From Ancylobacter sp. Lp-2 (lineage in GTDB: Bacteria; Pseudomonadota; Alphaproteobacteria; Rhizobiales; Xanthobacteraceae): a stretch of DNA of 64,000 nucleotides. Every line of letters starts with the position of its first letter. Position 1 is the first letter of the stretch. Below are positions 46,262 through 56,009 of this stretch, piece after piece. The DNA lies in contig NZ_JAJALI010000002.1 of the NCBI RefSeq assembly GCF_020523795.1, forward strand, positions 307,690 to 371,689. Reading direction: 5' to 3'. Both the position numbers and the translations under genes were made by a program. Below the pieces are notes generated by a model, which worked only from the letters and a program-made list of their open reading frames with translations, did no database searches and had not been told where the DNA came from.

Positions 46262-47434
46262 CTACGCGGTGGGGAAGAAGTGGTCGTAGGCCGTTCTGGA
46301 ATCCGGCTCATATTCCAGCCGGAAGCCGACGATGCGCTTCGCCCACGCCTTCTGGCTGTCGACCACCTTCTTGAACACCGGGTCGGCGGAGAGGTTGGCG
46401 ATCACCACGTCCCAGGCCTTCAGCTGCGCTTCCAGCACCGGCTTCGGCGTCGGCATCACTTTGACGCCGCGCGCGCGGATGGCGGCGAGGTCCTTCGAGT
46501 AGCGGTCCTGCGCCTTCCACATCATGGTGGAGGAGGTGGCGTCGGCCGCCGCGCGCAGGATCTCCTGAACGTCCTTCGGCATGGCGTCGAACTTGGTCTT
46601 GTTGAACAGCACCTCGAAGCATTCCAGCGCCTGGTGGTAGCTCTGGATCATGTAGACCTTGGCGACGTCGGGGAAGCCGAGCACCAGGTCGGAGGAGGGG
46701 TTGTTGAACTCCGCCCCCTCCAGCAGGCCGCGGTCGATGGCCGGCACGATCTCGCCGCCGGGCACGATGGTCACCGCCGCGCCGAGCTCCTTGAACAGGT
46801 CGGCGCCGAGGCCGACCGTCCGGTACTTCATGCCCTTCATCTGGTCGATGCTGGAGATTTCCTGCTTGAACCAGCCGAGCGGCTGGCTCGGCATCGGCCC
46901 GGTGAGCATGCCGACCACGTTGAGCTTCAGCGTGTTCTGCACCAGGTCGTCATAGAGCTCCTGCCCGCCGCCATAGCGGATCCAGCCGAGCAGTTCGTCG
47001 GCGTCCCAGCCGAAGGCGGGGGCGGTGCCGAACAGCGAGAACGCCTTGTTCTTGCCGTACCAGTAGGCGGCGACGCCGTGGCCGCCGTCGAGAATGCCGG
47101 CGGAGACCGCGTCCAGCATCTGGAAGGCCGGCACCACCGCGCCGGCGGGCAAGAGGTCGAGCTCGACCCGGCCGCCGGTCATCCCGTTGACCCGCTTGAC
47201 GAAGTCACCAGCGAATTCGTGGAAGATGTCCTTGTTGGGCCAGGTCGACTGGAATTTCAGCTTGATCGGCGCCTGCGCGTGCACCGCCGGGCTGGCGACC
47301 GCCGCGGCGCCGGCGACGGCGGCAGTGGCGATGAAGCGACGGCGGGACGGAGTGGCGGTGGCCTGCGTGTCAGCAGTGGTAGGCGCGGCGGCGTGGGCAC
47401 GCACGTCGGCGCTCTTCCCAGACGTATCGGTCAT
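46262..47434 (-). CDS. dctP: TRAP transporter substrate-binding protein DctP
   Basis: This 390-residue periplasmic binding protein has a Tat-type signal (SRRRFIATA, cleavage near VHAQA, about residue 55) after a long Ala/Thr-rich lead. The pattern resembles TakP-like TRAP proteins for 2-oxo acids (FQMLDAVSAGILDGG, VPGGEIVPAIDRGLLEGAE), where an Arg and a metal hold the carboxylate. The exact ligand is inferred. It is the first gene of the dctPQM set, on the same strand. Confidence 0.9.
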   Translation of the reverse strand: MTDTSGKSADVRAHAAAPTTADTQATATPSRRRFIATAAVAGAAAVASPAVHAQAPIKLKFQSTWPNKDIFHEFAGDFVKRVNGMTGGRVELDLLPAGAVVPAFQMLDAVSAGILDGGHGVAAYWYGKNKAFSLFGTAPAFGWDADELLGWIRYGGGQELYDDLVQNTLKLNVVGMLTGPMPSQPLGWFKQEISSIDQMKGMKYRTVGLGADLFKELGAAVTIVPGGEIVPAIDRGLLEGAEFNNPSSDLVLGFPDVAKVYMIQSYHQALECFEVLFNKTKFDAMPKDVQEILRAAADATSSTMMWKAQDRYSKDLAAIRARGVKVMPTPKPVLEAQLKAWDVVIANLSADPVFKKVVDSQKAWAKRIVGFRLEYEPDSRTAYDHFFPTA

Positions 47435-47704
47435 GGGGCGGTTCCTCCTGTGGCGTTTCCTCCGCGAGCCCTGCGGCCCGCCGGGCGGCGCTTGGCGCGC
47501 TCTGTCCCGATGTGACCAGCAGACGATGACCCAAGGTCAAGTGCAAGTACTAATTGCGCGGTTTGCATCAATCCCAATGATACGAAAGTCGCATTTCCTG
47601 GGCCTCATGCCGGCTTTTCCTCGGTGGTCGTCATCGGCGTGTCATCGGCCGCCGCTTTGAAGGCCGCAAGCGGGCTGACCCCGCGTCAGGATGAGGATTC
47701 CCCC

Positions 47705-49915
47705 ATGCGCTCGATTTTGATGGCCGGCGTCTGCCTCGCCGTGCTCGCCTCGGCCGGCGCGGCTTCCGCGCAGAACGCGCCGCAGAGCTTCAACCGCGTC
47801 GCCACGTTCCACGTCGTCGACAACCTGCCGGCCGGCGCCGACGCCAAGAAGTCGACCGCCGCCGAGATCATCACCGTGACCGAGGACGGCAACACGCTGA
47901 TCTACAGCGACAGCCCCGGCAAGCGCATCGGCTTCATCGACATCACCGATCCGGCGGCGCCCAAGCCCGCCGGCACCGTGGCGCTCGACGGCGAGCCGAC
48001 CACGACGGTGGTGATCGGCGGCAAGGCCTATGTCGGCGTCAACACCTCCGAATCGAAGAGCAACCCGTCGGGTCACCTCGCGGTGGTCGACATCGCCTCC
48101 GGCAAGGTCGAGGACAAGGTCGACCTCGGCGGCCAGCCGGATTCGGTCACCAAGAGCCCGGATGGCAGCTTCCTCGCCATCGCGATCGAGAATGAGCGCG
48201 ACGAGGACGTCAATGACGGCGTGATCCCGCAGATGCCGGCCGGCAATCTCACCTATTTCCAGGTGAAGGACGGCCGCGTCGTCGACGCCTCCAAGAAGGT
48301 CGTCGACCTCACCGGCCTCGCCGCCGTCGCGCCGGAAGATCCCGAGCCGGAATATGTCGACATCAATTCCCGCAACGAGGTGGTCGTCACCCTGCAGGAG
48401 AACAACCACATCGTCGTGGTCGATCTGCCCACGGGCAAGGTCACCGCGCATTTCTCCGCCGGCACCGTCGATCTCGACAAGATCGACACCAAGAAGGACG
48501 GCGTGATCGACCTGTCCGGCAAGATGACCGCGGTTCCCCGCGAGCCCGACACCGTGCAGTGGATCGACGACAACCGTTTCGTCATCGCCAATGAAGGCGA
48601 CTGGAAGGGCGGCACGCGCGGCTTCTCGATCTTCGACAAGACCGGCAAGCTCTTGTTCGAATCCGGCACCGCGCCGGAGCACATGGCGGTGCGCATGGGC
48701 CACTATCCCGAGAAGCGCAACAAGAAGGGCATCGAGATGGAGGGCGCGGAGGTCGCGACCTTCGGCGGCGAGAAGCTCATCTTCGCCGGCTCGGAGCGCG
48801 CGTCGATCGTCTTCGTGTATCGCGACAAGGGTGGCGCCGAAGCGCCTGAACTGCTTCAGGTTCTGCCCGGCGGCATCGGTCCGGAAGGCCTGCTCGCCAT
48901 TCCCGCGCGCAACCTGTTCGTGACCGCCAGCGAAACCGACGTCCGCGAGGATGGCGGCATCGGCTCGGTGGTCACCGTCTATCAGCGCGCGCCCGGCGCC
49001 GCCAACTACCCGACCATCGTCTCCGGCGACGACAAGAACGGCCTGCCGATCGCCTGGGGTGCGCTGTCCGGCTTCGCCGCCGATCCGAAGGATGCCGACA
49101 AGCTCTATGCGGTGACCGACAGCTTCTATGCGCAGGGCCGCATCCTCACCATCGACGCCAGCCAGAAGCCGGCCAAGATCACCGCCGCCACCGTGGTGAC
49201 CAAGGACGGCCAGCCGGCCAAGGGCCTCGATCTCGAAGGCATCGCCATCCGTCCCGAGGGCGGCTTCTGGCTCGCCTCCGAGGGCAACCCGGAGAAGAAG
49301 GAAAACCCGACGCAGAACCTGCTGATCCGGGTCAATGCCGACGGCTCCATCGCCGAGGAGATCGCCCTGCCGGAAGCGCTCGCCGGGCAGGCGACCCGCT
49401 ACGGCTTCGAGGGCGTCGCGGTGACCGGCACCGGCGCTGACGAGACCGTGTGGGTCGGCGTGCAGCGCGAGTGGAAGGACGATCCCAAGGGCGTCGTGAA
49501 GCTGATCGCCTACAAGCCGGCGGCCAAGAGCTTCGGCTATGTCCATTATCCGCTGGAGAAGGCGGACAAGGGCTGGGTCGGCATCTCCGAGCTCACCGCC
49601 CACAAGGACGGCCTGGTGGTGATCGAGCGCGACAATCTGGTCGGCCCGGCCGCCAAGCTGAAGAAGCTGTATTTCGTCTCGCTGAAGGGCGTCGCCCCCG
49701 TCGCGGTCGGCGGCGAGGCCAAGCCCCCGGTGCTCGCCAAGAGCGAGGTGAAGGACCTGCTGCCGCTGCTCGCCGCACCCAAGGGCTATGTGCTCGACAA
49801 GGTGGAGAGCTTCGCCATCGACGCCGCCGGCAATGGCTATATCGTCACCGACAATGACGGCGTCGACGGCTCCTCCGGCGAGACCCAGTTCATCCCGCTC
49901 GGCGCCGTCAACTGA
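47705..49915 (+). CDS. Exported esterase-like phytase-family protein
   Basis: This 736-residue secreted protein has a clear signal peptide (cleavage near ASAQN, about residue 23). The N-terminal half is a YVTN-type beta-propeller (TITDPAAPKPAG, VDIASGKVEDKVDLGG). The second half contains the phytase-like esterase region (GRILTIDASQKPAKI, LDLEGIAIRPEGGFWLASEG, RYGFEGVAVTG). The enzymatic activity of this family is poorly defined. GAGG lies before the ATG, and a good terminator lies 90 nt after the stop. It is divergent from dctP. Confidence 0.85.
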   Translation: MRSILMAGVCLAVLASAGAASAQNAPQSFNRVATFHVVDNLPAGADAKKSTAAEIITVTEDGNTLIYSDSPGKRIGFIDITDPAAPKPAGTVALDGEPTTTVVIGGKAYVGVNTSESKSNPSGHLAVVDIASGKVEDKVDLGGQPDSVTKSPDGSFLAIAIENERDEDVNDGVIPQMPAGNLTYFQVKDGRVVDASKKVVDLTGLAAVAPEDPEPEYVDINSRNEVVVTLQENNHIVVVDLPTGKVTAHFSAGTVDLDKIDTKKDGVIDLSGKMTAVPREPDTVQWIDDNRFVIANEGDWKGGTRGFSIFDKTGKLLFESGTAPEHMAVRMGHYPEKRNKKGIEMEGAEVATFGGEKLIFAGSERASIVFVYRDKGGAEAPELLQVLPGGIGPEGLLAIPARNLFVTASETDVREDGGIGSVVTVYQRAPGAANYPTIVSGDDKNGLPIAWGALSGFAADPKDADKLYAVTDSFYAQGRILTIDASQKPAKITAATVVTKDGQPAKGLDLEGIAIRPEGGFWLASEGNPEKKENPTQNLLIRVNADGSIAEEIALPEALAGQATRYGFEGVAVTGTGADETVWVGVQREWKDDPKGVVKLIAYKPAAKSFGYVHYPLEKADKGWVGISELTAHKDGLVVIERDNLVGPAAKLKKLYFVSLKGVAPVAVGGEAKPPVLAKSEVKDLLPLLAAPKGYVLDKVESFAIDAAGNGYIVTDNDGVDGSSGETQFIPLGAVN

Positions 49916-50003
49916 CGCCGCGCCGGCGCCCGTGCCGATCAGGCGGAACTGCCCGATCGATGGGAACAGGCTCCAGCGTCGCGAGACTCTCGGCAGGACA
50001 GGC

Positions 50004-50036
50004 GAGGGCGCCCCGCAAGGGCGCCCTTTGTTTTTG
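50004..50036 (+). terminator. Rho-independent terminator of the phytase-like gene
   Basis: GGGCGCCCC-gcaa-GGGCGCCC is followed by TTTGTTTTT. Confidence 0.9.
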
Positions 50037-50080
50037 CGTGGGTGGACGAAAGGAGCCGGAGCCCGCATGCCGAGAGTACG

Positions 50081-50290
50081 GTCCAGCTCCCTCTCCCCGC
50101 GCCGAACTCGGCTGTTGCCGAGTTCGGCCTTCGGCAAGGTCAACATCGGATACCTCCGATGTTGACGGAGAGGGGTGGGGTGAGGGGTCTTCTTCGCTTC
50201 CCAATGTCGTCGCTCCTCACCGCCCCGCTTCGCGGACCACCTCTCCCCATCCGAACTCGGCAACAGCCGAGTTCGGATGGGGAGAGGGAC
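50081..50290. repeat. Cluster of nested perfect palindromes
   Basis: Three perfect hairpins follow each other: GCCGAACTCGGC-tgtt-GCCGAGTTCGGC (50101-50128), GTCAACATCGGA-tacc-TCCGATGTTGAC (50139-50166), and a 22-bp arm hairpin with loop AACA (50240-50287). They are embedded in CTCTCCCC / GGGGAGAG repeat ends. The first and third share the AACTCGGC core in opposite orientation. Confidence 0.9.
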
Positions 50291-50457
50291 GAGGCCGTCA
50301 CCCGCCCGGAACGCCACGCAGAGCCGTGATCGCCTCCCGATCCGTGCCGCCCTGTCGAACCGGCGTCCGGCCGCGATGACCGCCGATGCCACGCGCGGCG
50401 CCTTGCCCTCTCCGCCAACGGACAGGGCAGGCGGCTTCCCGTCATCCCCTGATCATG

Positions 50458-50481
50458 TTATGACTGACTGGTCAGTCATAA
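50458..50481. promoter_or_regulatory. TetR-type operator palindrome
   Basis: TTATGACTGAC-tg-GTCAGTCATAA has perfect 11-bp arms and ends 13 nt before the regulator's ATG. The TGACTGACT-like words are typical of TetR-family sites. It would let the repressor control its own gene and the efflux operon behind it. Confidence 0.75.
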
Positions 50482-50494
50482 TGTGGATCGCGCC

Positions 50495-51166
50495 ATGTCC
50501 GACGATGTGGAAGCTGATGGCAAGCCCTCATCCTCGCCCGTGCCCCCCGGCCGGGCGAAGAAGCGGCCGGATGCCGAGGCGCGCCGACGCGCCATTCTCG
50601 ATGCCGCGCTGGAAGTCTTCGCCGAGCACGGCTTCAACGGCGCGCGGATGGAGGATGTCGCCCGCTGCGCCGGCATCGCCAAGGGCACGCTCTACCTCTA
50701 CTTCAGGGACAAGACCGCGCTGTTCGAAGGGCTGGTGCACGACGCCGCCGACCCGATCCTCGGCAAGCTGGAGCGCGAATTCGCCGGCTTCGAGGGCTCG
50801 ACCCGCGACTTCCTGCTGCTGCTGTTCCAGCACATCCAGACCGAGGCGGTCGGCTCGCCGCGCCGGCACATCATCCGTCTGATGCTGGCCGAGGGCGAGC
50901 GCTTCCCCGCCATCGCCGATTTCTACTACCGCGAGGTGGTCGCGCGCGGCCTGAACCTCCTGCGGGCGCTCAACGAGCGGGCGCTGGCGCGCGGCGAGAT
51001 CACCTCCGACGCCGCGCTGCGCTTCCCGCAGCTGATCATCGCCCCGGTGCTGATCGCCGCCGTCTGGGAGGGAACATTCGGCCGCCACGAACCCCTGGAC
51101 CTTGCCGGCATGTTCGCCGCCCATGCCGAGCTGATGCTGCGCGGGCTCGGCTGGAAGGAGATATGA
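50495..51166 (+). CDS. TetR/AcrR family transcriptional regulator
   Basis: This 223-residue repressor has an N-terminal helix-turn-helix (about residues 28-75: ILDAALEVFAEHGFNGARM, AGIAKGTLYLYFRDK) and a helical ligand domain. The ATG at 50495 is chosen; a GTG at 50483 would add four residues and overlap the operator. The first 25 residues are Pro/Ser-rich. The stop overlaps the membrane-fusion gene, so it controls the efflux operon it leads. Confidence 0.92.
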   Translation: MSDDVEADGKPSSSPVPPGRAKKRPDAEARRRAILDAALEVFAEHGFNGARMEDVARCAGIAKGTLYLYFRDKTALFEGLVHDAADPILGKLEREFAGFEGSTRDFLLLLFQHIQTEAVGSPRRHIIRLMLAEGERFPAIADFYYREVVARGLNLLRALNERALARGEITSDAALRFPQLIIAPVLIAAVWEGTFGRHEPLDLAGMFAAHAELMLRGLGWKEI

Positions 51167-52110
51167 TGCGCCTTGCCGTCCTGTTGCCGCTGGCGCTGCT
51201 GCTCGCCGGCTGCGCCGATTCCGGCCCGCCCCGCTACCAGGGCTATGCCGAGGCCGACCTTCTGTTCGTCGGCCCCGACGAGGCCGGCCGCGTCATCACG
51301 CTGAAGGTCGACGAGGGCGATCGGGTGACGGCGGGCCAGCCGCTGTTCACCATCGATCCGTCGCTGCAGCAGGCCGATGTCGACGCCGCCAGGGCGAGCC
51401 TCGAACAGGCGCGCGCCGAGCTCGCCAATCTCCAGGCGGCGGCGCAGCGCCCGGAGGAGATCGCCGTGCTGGAGGCGACCCAGCGCCGCGCCAAGGCGGC
51501 GCTCGACCTGTCGCGCATCGAGCTCGACCGCCAGAAGGATCTCTATGCCAAGGCGGTCGGCTCCAAGGCGGCGCTCGATACCGCGCAGGCCACCTTCGAC
51601 CAGAACACTGCCGCGCTCGACGAGGTGAACAAGCAGATCGAGGTCGGGCGTCTGGGCTCGCGCGAGATGCAGATCGCGTCCGCCCAGAAGGCGATCGACA
51701 CCGCGCAGGCCAATCTCGCCTCGGCGCAGACCCGGCTCGACCGCCGCAGCCTCGCGGCCCCGGCCGCCGGATCGGTGGAGACGGTGTATTTCCGCCCCGG
51801 CGAATTGGTGCCGGTCGGCCGGCCGGTGCTGTCCGTGCTGCCGCCGGACCTGATCAAGATGCGCTTCTTCGTGCCCGAGCCCGACCTCGCCCGCTTCCGG
51901 CTCGGCTCGAAGGTGCTGGTCCATTGCGATGGCTGCGCCGGCAGCGTGCCGGCGACCGTGAGCTTCATCGCCAGCTCGTCCGAATACACCCCGCCGGTGA
52001 TCTACAGCCTCGACGAGCGCTCCAAGCTGGTCTTCATGCTGGAGGCTAGGCCGGACGACCCACTGAAGCTGCGCCCCGGCCAGCCGATCACCGTCGAGCT
52101 CGTGCCGTGA
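51163..52110 (+). CDS. HlyD-type membrane-fusion lipoprotein of an ABC efflux system
   Basis: This 315-residue periplasmic adaptor has a lipoprotein signal with lipobox LLAGC (Cys about 18). The biotinyl-lipoyl half-motifs flank a coiled coil from about 70 to 190 (ARASLEQARAELANLQ…). It is related to YbhG-type adaptors. Its ATG overlaps the regulator stop. The next gene, the ATPase, overlaps by GTGA. Together they form an export pump, likely for drugs or other hydrophobic compounds. Confidence 0.9.
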   Translation: MMRLAVLLPLALLLAGCADSGPPRYQGYAEADLLFVGPDEAGRVITLKVDEGDRVTAGQPLFTIDPSLQQADVDAARASLEQARAELANLQAAAQRPEEIAVLEATQRRAKAALDLSRIELDRQKDLYAKAVGSKAALDTAQATFDQNTAALDEVNKQIEVGRLGSREMQIASAQKAIDTAQANLASAQTRLDRRSLAAPAAGSVETVYFRPGELVPVGRPVLSVLPPDLIKMRFFVPEPDLARFRLGSKVLVHCDGCAGSVPATVSFIASSSEYTPPVIYSLDERSKLVFMLEARPDDPLKLRPGQPITVELVP

Positions 52111-53072
52111 GCGAGGCGGCCGACACGCTCCCGCAAGGATCGCTCCCGGACGTGCCCTATGCCATCGAGGTCGAGGGGCTGTCGAAGTCGTTCGGCGACC
52201 GGGTGGTGGTGCGCGACCTCACGATGCGGGTGAGGAAGGGGCAGATCTACGGCTTCCTCGGCCCCAACGGCTCGGGCAAGACTACCACGATCCGCATGCT
52301 CTGCGGCCTACTGACCCCGGATTCCGGGCGCGGCACCTGCCTCGGGCTGAATATACTGACGCAGGCGCGCGAGATCCGCCGGCATGTCGGCTACATGACG
52401 CAGCGCTTCAGCCTCTATGCCGATCTGTCGGTGCGCGAGAACCTCGAATTCGTCGCCCGCGTCTATGGCGTGCCGGAGCCGGTGAAGGCCGCCAAGGCGG
52501 CGGTAGAGCGGCTCGGCCTGTCCGGGCGCGACAAGCAGCTGGCCGGCTCGCTATCGGGCGGCTGGAAGCAGCGGCTGGCGCTCGGCGCCTGCATCCTGCC
52601 CTCGCCGCAGCTCCTGCTGCTCGACGAGCCGACCGCCGGCGTCGACCCCAAGGCACGGCGCGAATTCTGGGCGCAGATCCACGAGCTCGCCGCCGACGGC
52701 CTCACCGTGCTGGTCTCCACCCACTACATGGACGAGGCCGAGCGCTGCCACGAGATCGCTTATATCGCCTATGGCGAATTGCTGGCGCAGGGCACGGTGG
52801 ATGAGGTGGTGGCCGGCGCCGGCCTGTTCACCTGGAGCGTGTCGGGCGGCGATCCCGCCCCGCTGGCGCGCGAATTGTCGGCGCTGCCGGGCATCGACAT
52901 GGTGGCGCCGTTCGGCTCCAGCGTGCATGTCGGCGGCCATGACGCTGCCGCGCTGGAGGCCGCCATCGCGCCGTTCCGCGAGCGGCCCGGCCTCGTCTGG
53001 CGGCGCGACGAGCCGACGCTGGAGGATGTGTTCATCGACCTGATGAGCCGGTCGAAGGACAATTTCCGATGA
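52107..53072 (+). CDS. ABC-2 type exporter ATP-binding protein
   Basis: This 321-residue ATPase has Walker A GPNGSGKTT, signature LSGGWKQRLALGACI (Trp in place of the usual Met/Gln) and Walker B LLLLDEPTAGVDP. The C-terminal region of about 90 residues is as in YbhF/DrrA-like exporters. YbhF has two ATPase domains but this has one, so two copies would assemble with the permease. The GTG start overlaps the adaptor stop. Confidence 0.92.
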   Translation: MSEAADTLPQGSLPDVPYAIEVEGLSKSFGDRVVVRDLTMRVRKGQIYGFLGPNGSGKTTTIRMLCGLLTPDSGRGTCLGLNILTQAREIRRHVGYMTQRFSLYADLSVRENLEFVARVYGVPEPVKAAKAAVERLGLSGRDKQLAGSLSGGWKQRLALGACILPSPQLLLLDEPTAGVDPKARREFWAQIHELAADGLTVLVSTHYMDEAERCHEIAYIAYGELLAQGTVDEVVAGAGLFTWSVSGGDPAPLARELSALPGIDMVAPFGSSVHVGGHDAAALEAAIAPFRERPGLVWRRDEPTLEDVFIDLMSRSKDNFR

Positions 53073-54238
53073 GCGGCGGCATGGGCAGCTCGGTCGGAGG
53101 CCTCTTCCGCCGCGTCGGCGCGATGATGCGCAAGGAGTTCCTCCAGCTGCTGCGCGACCGGGTCTCCTTCGCCACCATGATCTCGATCCCGCTGCTGCAA
53201 CTGGTGCTGTTCGGCTACGCCATCAACACCACGCCGCGCCATCTGCCGACGGCGGTGCTGGCCTATGAGAACACCGCGCTCACCCGCTCCATCCTCGCCG
53301 CCATCGAGAACACCAAATACTTCAAGGTGGTGAGCCACCCGACCAGCGCCGCCGAGGCCGATCACCAGATGCTGGCCGGCGAGGTGTCGTTCATCGTCGA
53401 GATCCCCGCCGGCTTCGAGCGGGCGGTGCGGCGCGGCGAGAGCCCGTCCATGCTGGTCGCCGCCGACGCCACCGATCCCGTCGCCTCCGGCAGCGCCATC
53501 GCCGCCCTGAATGCGCTCGTCGATACTGCGGTGAAGCGCGAGCGCTTCGCGGTGGAGGGCGGGCCGGAGGGCTCGGGGCTGGAGAGCGCGCCGCCGGCGT
53601 TCCAGATCATCACCCATGCCCGCTACAACCCGGCGGCGGTGACGCAGCTCAACATCGTGCCCGGCCTGCTCGGCACCATCCTCACCATGACCATGCTGAT
53701 CTTCACCGCGCTGTCGGTGACCCGCGAGATCGAGCGCGGCACCATGGAGACGTTGCTCGCCATGCCGATCCGCCCGGTGGAGGTGATGCTCGGCAAGATC
53801 GCGCCCTATGTGCTGGTGGGGGCGGGGCAGGCGCTGCTGATCGTCGGCGCCGGACGGCTGTTGTTCAACGTGCCGATGATCGGCTCGCCCGGCCTGCTCA
53901 CCCTGCTCACCGTGCTGTTCATCGTCGCCAATCTGTCGATCGGCTACACCTTCTCGACGCTGGCGCAGAACCAGCTTCAGGCGGTGCAGATGACCTTCAT
54001 GTACTTCCTGCCGAATATCCTCCTGTCCGGCTTCATGTTCCCCTTCGCCGGCATGCCGGTCTGGGCGCAATGGCTGGCGGAGACCATGCCGCTGACCCAC
54101 TATCTGCGCATGGTGCGCGGCATCATGCTGAAGGGCGCCGATGGCACCGACCTCGCGCAGGACATCGTGGCGCTGGGCGCCATCATGCTGGTGGCGATGT
54201 TCATCGCCGTGCGCCGCTTCCGCCAGACGCTGGACTGA
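53069..54238 (+). CDS. ABC-2 type exporter permease
   Basis: This 389-residue permease has an ABC2_membrane layout: one helix near the N terminus (about 25-45), a large periplasmic domain to about 180, then five helices. The motif LSVTREIERGTMETLLAMPI and the PLTHYLRMVRGIMLKG end are typical of YbhS/YbhR. Only one permease is present, so a homodimer is expected. It is the last gene of the tetR operon. Confidence 0.92.
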   Translation: MSGGMGSSVGGLFRRVGAMMRKEFLQLLRDRVSFATMISIPLLQLVLFGYAINTTPRHLPTAVLAYENTALTRSILAAIENTKYFKVVSHPTSAAEADHQMLAGEVSFIVEIPAGFERAVRRGESPSMLVAADATDPVASGSAIAALNALVDTAVKRERFAVEGGPEGSGLESAPPAFQIITHARYNPAAVTQLNIVPGLLGTILTMTMLIFTALSVTREIERGTMETLLAMPIRPVEVMLGKIAPYVLVGAGQALLIVGAGRLLFNVPMIGSPGLLTLLTVLFIVANLSIGYTFSTLAQNQLQAVQMTFMYFLPNILLSGFMFPFAGMPVWAQWLAETMPLTHYLRMVRGIMLKGADGTDLAQDIVALGAIMLVAMFIAVRRFRQTLD

Positions 54239-54376
54239 GATGCGGGCCGTTGCGCGCAAGGCCCGGATCGTATCCCATGTCGTTGGCCACGCGCCGGATT
54301 TCGCCGATCCGGCCGTCACAGCGCGTTCATGCTGTCGGCCCTAGTTGGTCGGGACACATGGACAGTGGGGACGAGG

Positions 54377-55912
54377 ATGGATCGCGTGGTGCCCGGCCCG
54401 CAGGCAGCCGGTTCCGGCAAGCGGGTGCAGGACTACATCGACGAGATGCCCGTCTGGGCCGACGGCACACCGGTCGGCCACGCCCCGATGACCCGGATGC
54501 AATGGCGGATCTGGTGGCTGGCGGCCTTCGGCAAGTTCTTCGAGGGGCTGGTCGTGTTCATGACCGCGGTGGCGATCCCGCTGATCGCCGTCGAGTTCGA
54601 CATGAGCGCCACCCAGCACGGCCTTGTCGGCGCGGCCTCGCTAGCCGGAATCCTGGTCGGCGCGCTGGCGCTCGGCGGGCTGTCGGACACGTTCGGCCGC
54701 AAATTCATGTTCGTGGTCGAGATGATCATCTTCATGGTCTTCCTCGTCCTGCTGGCGCTGAGCCCCAGCTATTTCTGGCTGGTGGTGTTCCTGTTCGGGG
54801 TCGGGGTGGCGCTGGGCTGCGACTATCCCACCGCCCATCTGATCATTTCCGAGAGCATTCCGAGCGCCGCGCGCGGCCGGCTGGTGCTGGGCGCCTTCGG
54901 CTTCCAGGCGCTCGGGGCGCTGGCCGGCAGCGCGGTCGGCTATCTCGTGCTGGTCAATCTGCCGGACGTCTCCGCCTGGCGGTGGATGTACGCCACCGCC
55001 ATTATTCCCGCCGCGCTGGTCACGATCGGCCGTTTCTACATCACCGAGAGCGCGCCATGGCTGTTCGCGCATGGCCGCTTCGAGGAGGCCGAGCGGGAGG
55101 CCACCAAGCTGCTCCGGCGTGATCCGGTCTATCCGCACCAGGTAAAGCTGGCGCACACGCCGGGCCATCGCCGTGGCCATCTCCCCGACGCCGGGTGGAC
55201 GGCATTGTTCAATGCCCGCAACCGCCGCGCCACCATCCTCGCTTCAGTGCCGTGGTTCCTGCAGGATCTCGGCACCTATGGCATCGGCCTGTTCACGCCG
55301 ACCATCCTTGCGGCGTCGCTCGGCCATGCGAGCACGCAGGCGCACGACCTCACCGATGTCATCGCCAACCAGATCCTGGCCGCCGAGGGGGCGGCGCTGA
55401 TCGACCTGCTGCTCATCCTCGGCATCGTCGGGGCGGTGGTGCTGGCCGACCGGGTCGGGCGCATCCCGTTGCAGGCGGCTGGCTTCATCGGCTGCGCGGC
55501 CGGGCTGCTGATCGCCTCCTTTGCGAGCGGCTACCCGGATCCCGTCCGCACGGTGCTGATCTTCGCCGGCTTCATGCTGTTCAACTTCATGACCAATATC
55601 GGCCCGAACGCCCAGACCTACCTGCTGGCGGGCGAGGTGTTCCCGACCCATCTGCGCGGCAAGGGCGCGGGGCTGGCGGCGGCATTCGGCAAGGTCGGCG
55701 CCGTGCTGACCGCGTTCCTGTTCCCGCTCCTGCTGGCCGACATCGGCACCACCTGGCTGCTGTATGGCCTTGCGACGACCTCGGTGCTCGGGGCCGCGGT
55801 CACCTTGCTGTTCCGCATCGAGACGGCGGGCGTCAATCTCGACCGGGTCCACGACCCCGCGCTCGATGCCGGGCTGGACGCGGCGGCCGGCGCCGGCCGG
55901 GAGGCGGCGTAG
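54377..55912 (+). CDS. MFS transporter, sugar/metabolite:H+ symporter type
   Basis: This 511-residue carrier has 12 helices. The MFS signature GGLSDTFGRKFMF near residue 100 and the mirrored LADRVGRIPLQ near 370 are present, together with the P/S-E-S/T-x-RG-type loop SESIPSAARGRL. A long hydrophilic N terminus (DYIDEMPVWADGTPVG) precedes the first helix. The substrate is unknown; relatives carry small organic acids or inositol. It has its own promoter region and follows the efflux operon by about 140 nt. Confidence 0.85.
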   Translation: MDRVVPGPQAAGSGKRVQDYIDEMPVWADGTPVGHAPMTRMQWRIWWLAAFGKFFEGLVVFMTAVAIPLIAVEFDMSATQHGLVGAASLAGILVGALALGGLSDTFGRKFMFVVEMIIFMVFLVLLALSPSYFWLVVFLFGVGVALGCDYPTAHLIISESIPSAARGRLVLGAFGFQALGALAGSAVGYLVLVNLPDVSAWRWMYATAIIPAALVTIGRFYITESAPWLFAHGRFEEAEREATKLLRRDPVYPHQVKLAHTPGHRRGHLPDAGWTALFNARNRRATILASVPWFLQDLGTYGIGLFTPTILAASLGHASTQAHDLTDVIANQILAAEGAALIDLLLILGIVGAVVLADRVGRIPLQAAGFIGCAAGLLIASFASGYPDPVRTVLIFAGFMLFNFMTNIGPNAQTYLLAGEVFPTHLRGKGAGLAAAFGKVGAVLTAFLFPLLLADIGTTWLLYGLATTSVLGAAVTLLFRIETAGVNLDRVHDPALDAGLDAAAGAGREAA

Positions 55913-56009
55913 GGGCGGGCCGGCATGCTGCAATCGGGCCGCATGGGCGCCCCTTCAATGGTATGGAAGGATGGTGACGCTCGATGATCGGAACCGGTGA
56001 GGAACGCGC

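Noticed and set aside
47642..50392. Long minus-strand open frame opposite the phytase-like gene
   Set aside because: It mirrors the codon bias of the plus-strand gene, crosses repeats, and has no recognisable protein pattern.
39754..50494. CRISPR array among the repeat-rich gaps
   Set aside because: Repeats are palindromic, unevenly spaced and variable, without regular spacers. They are REP-type elements.
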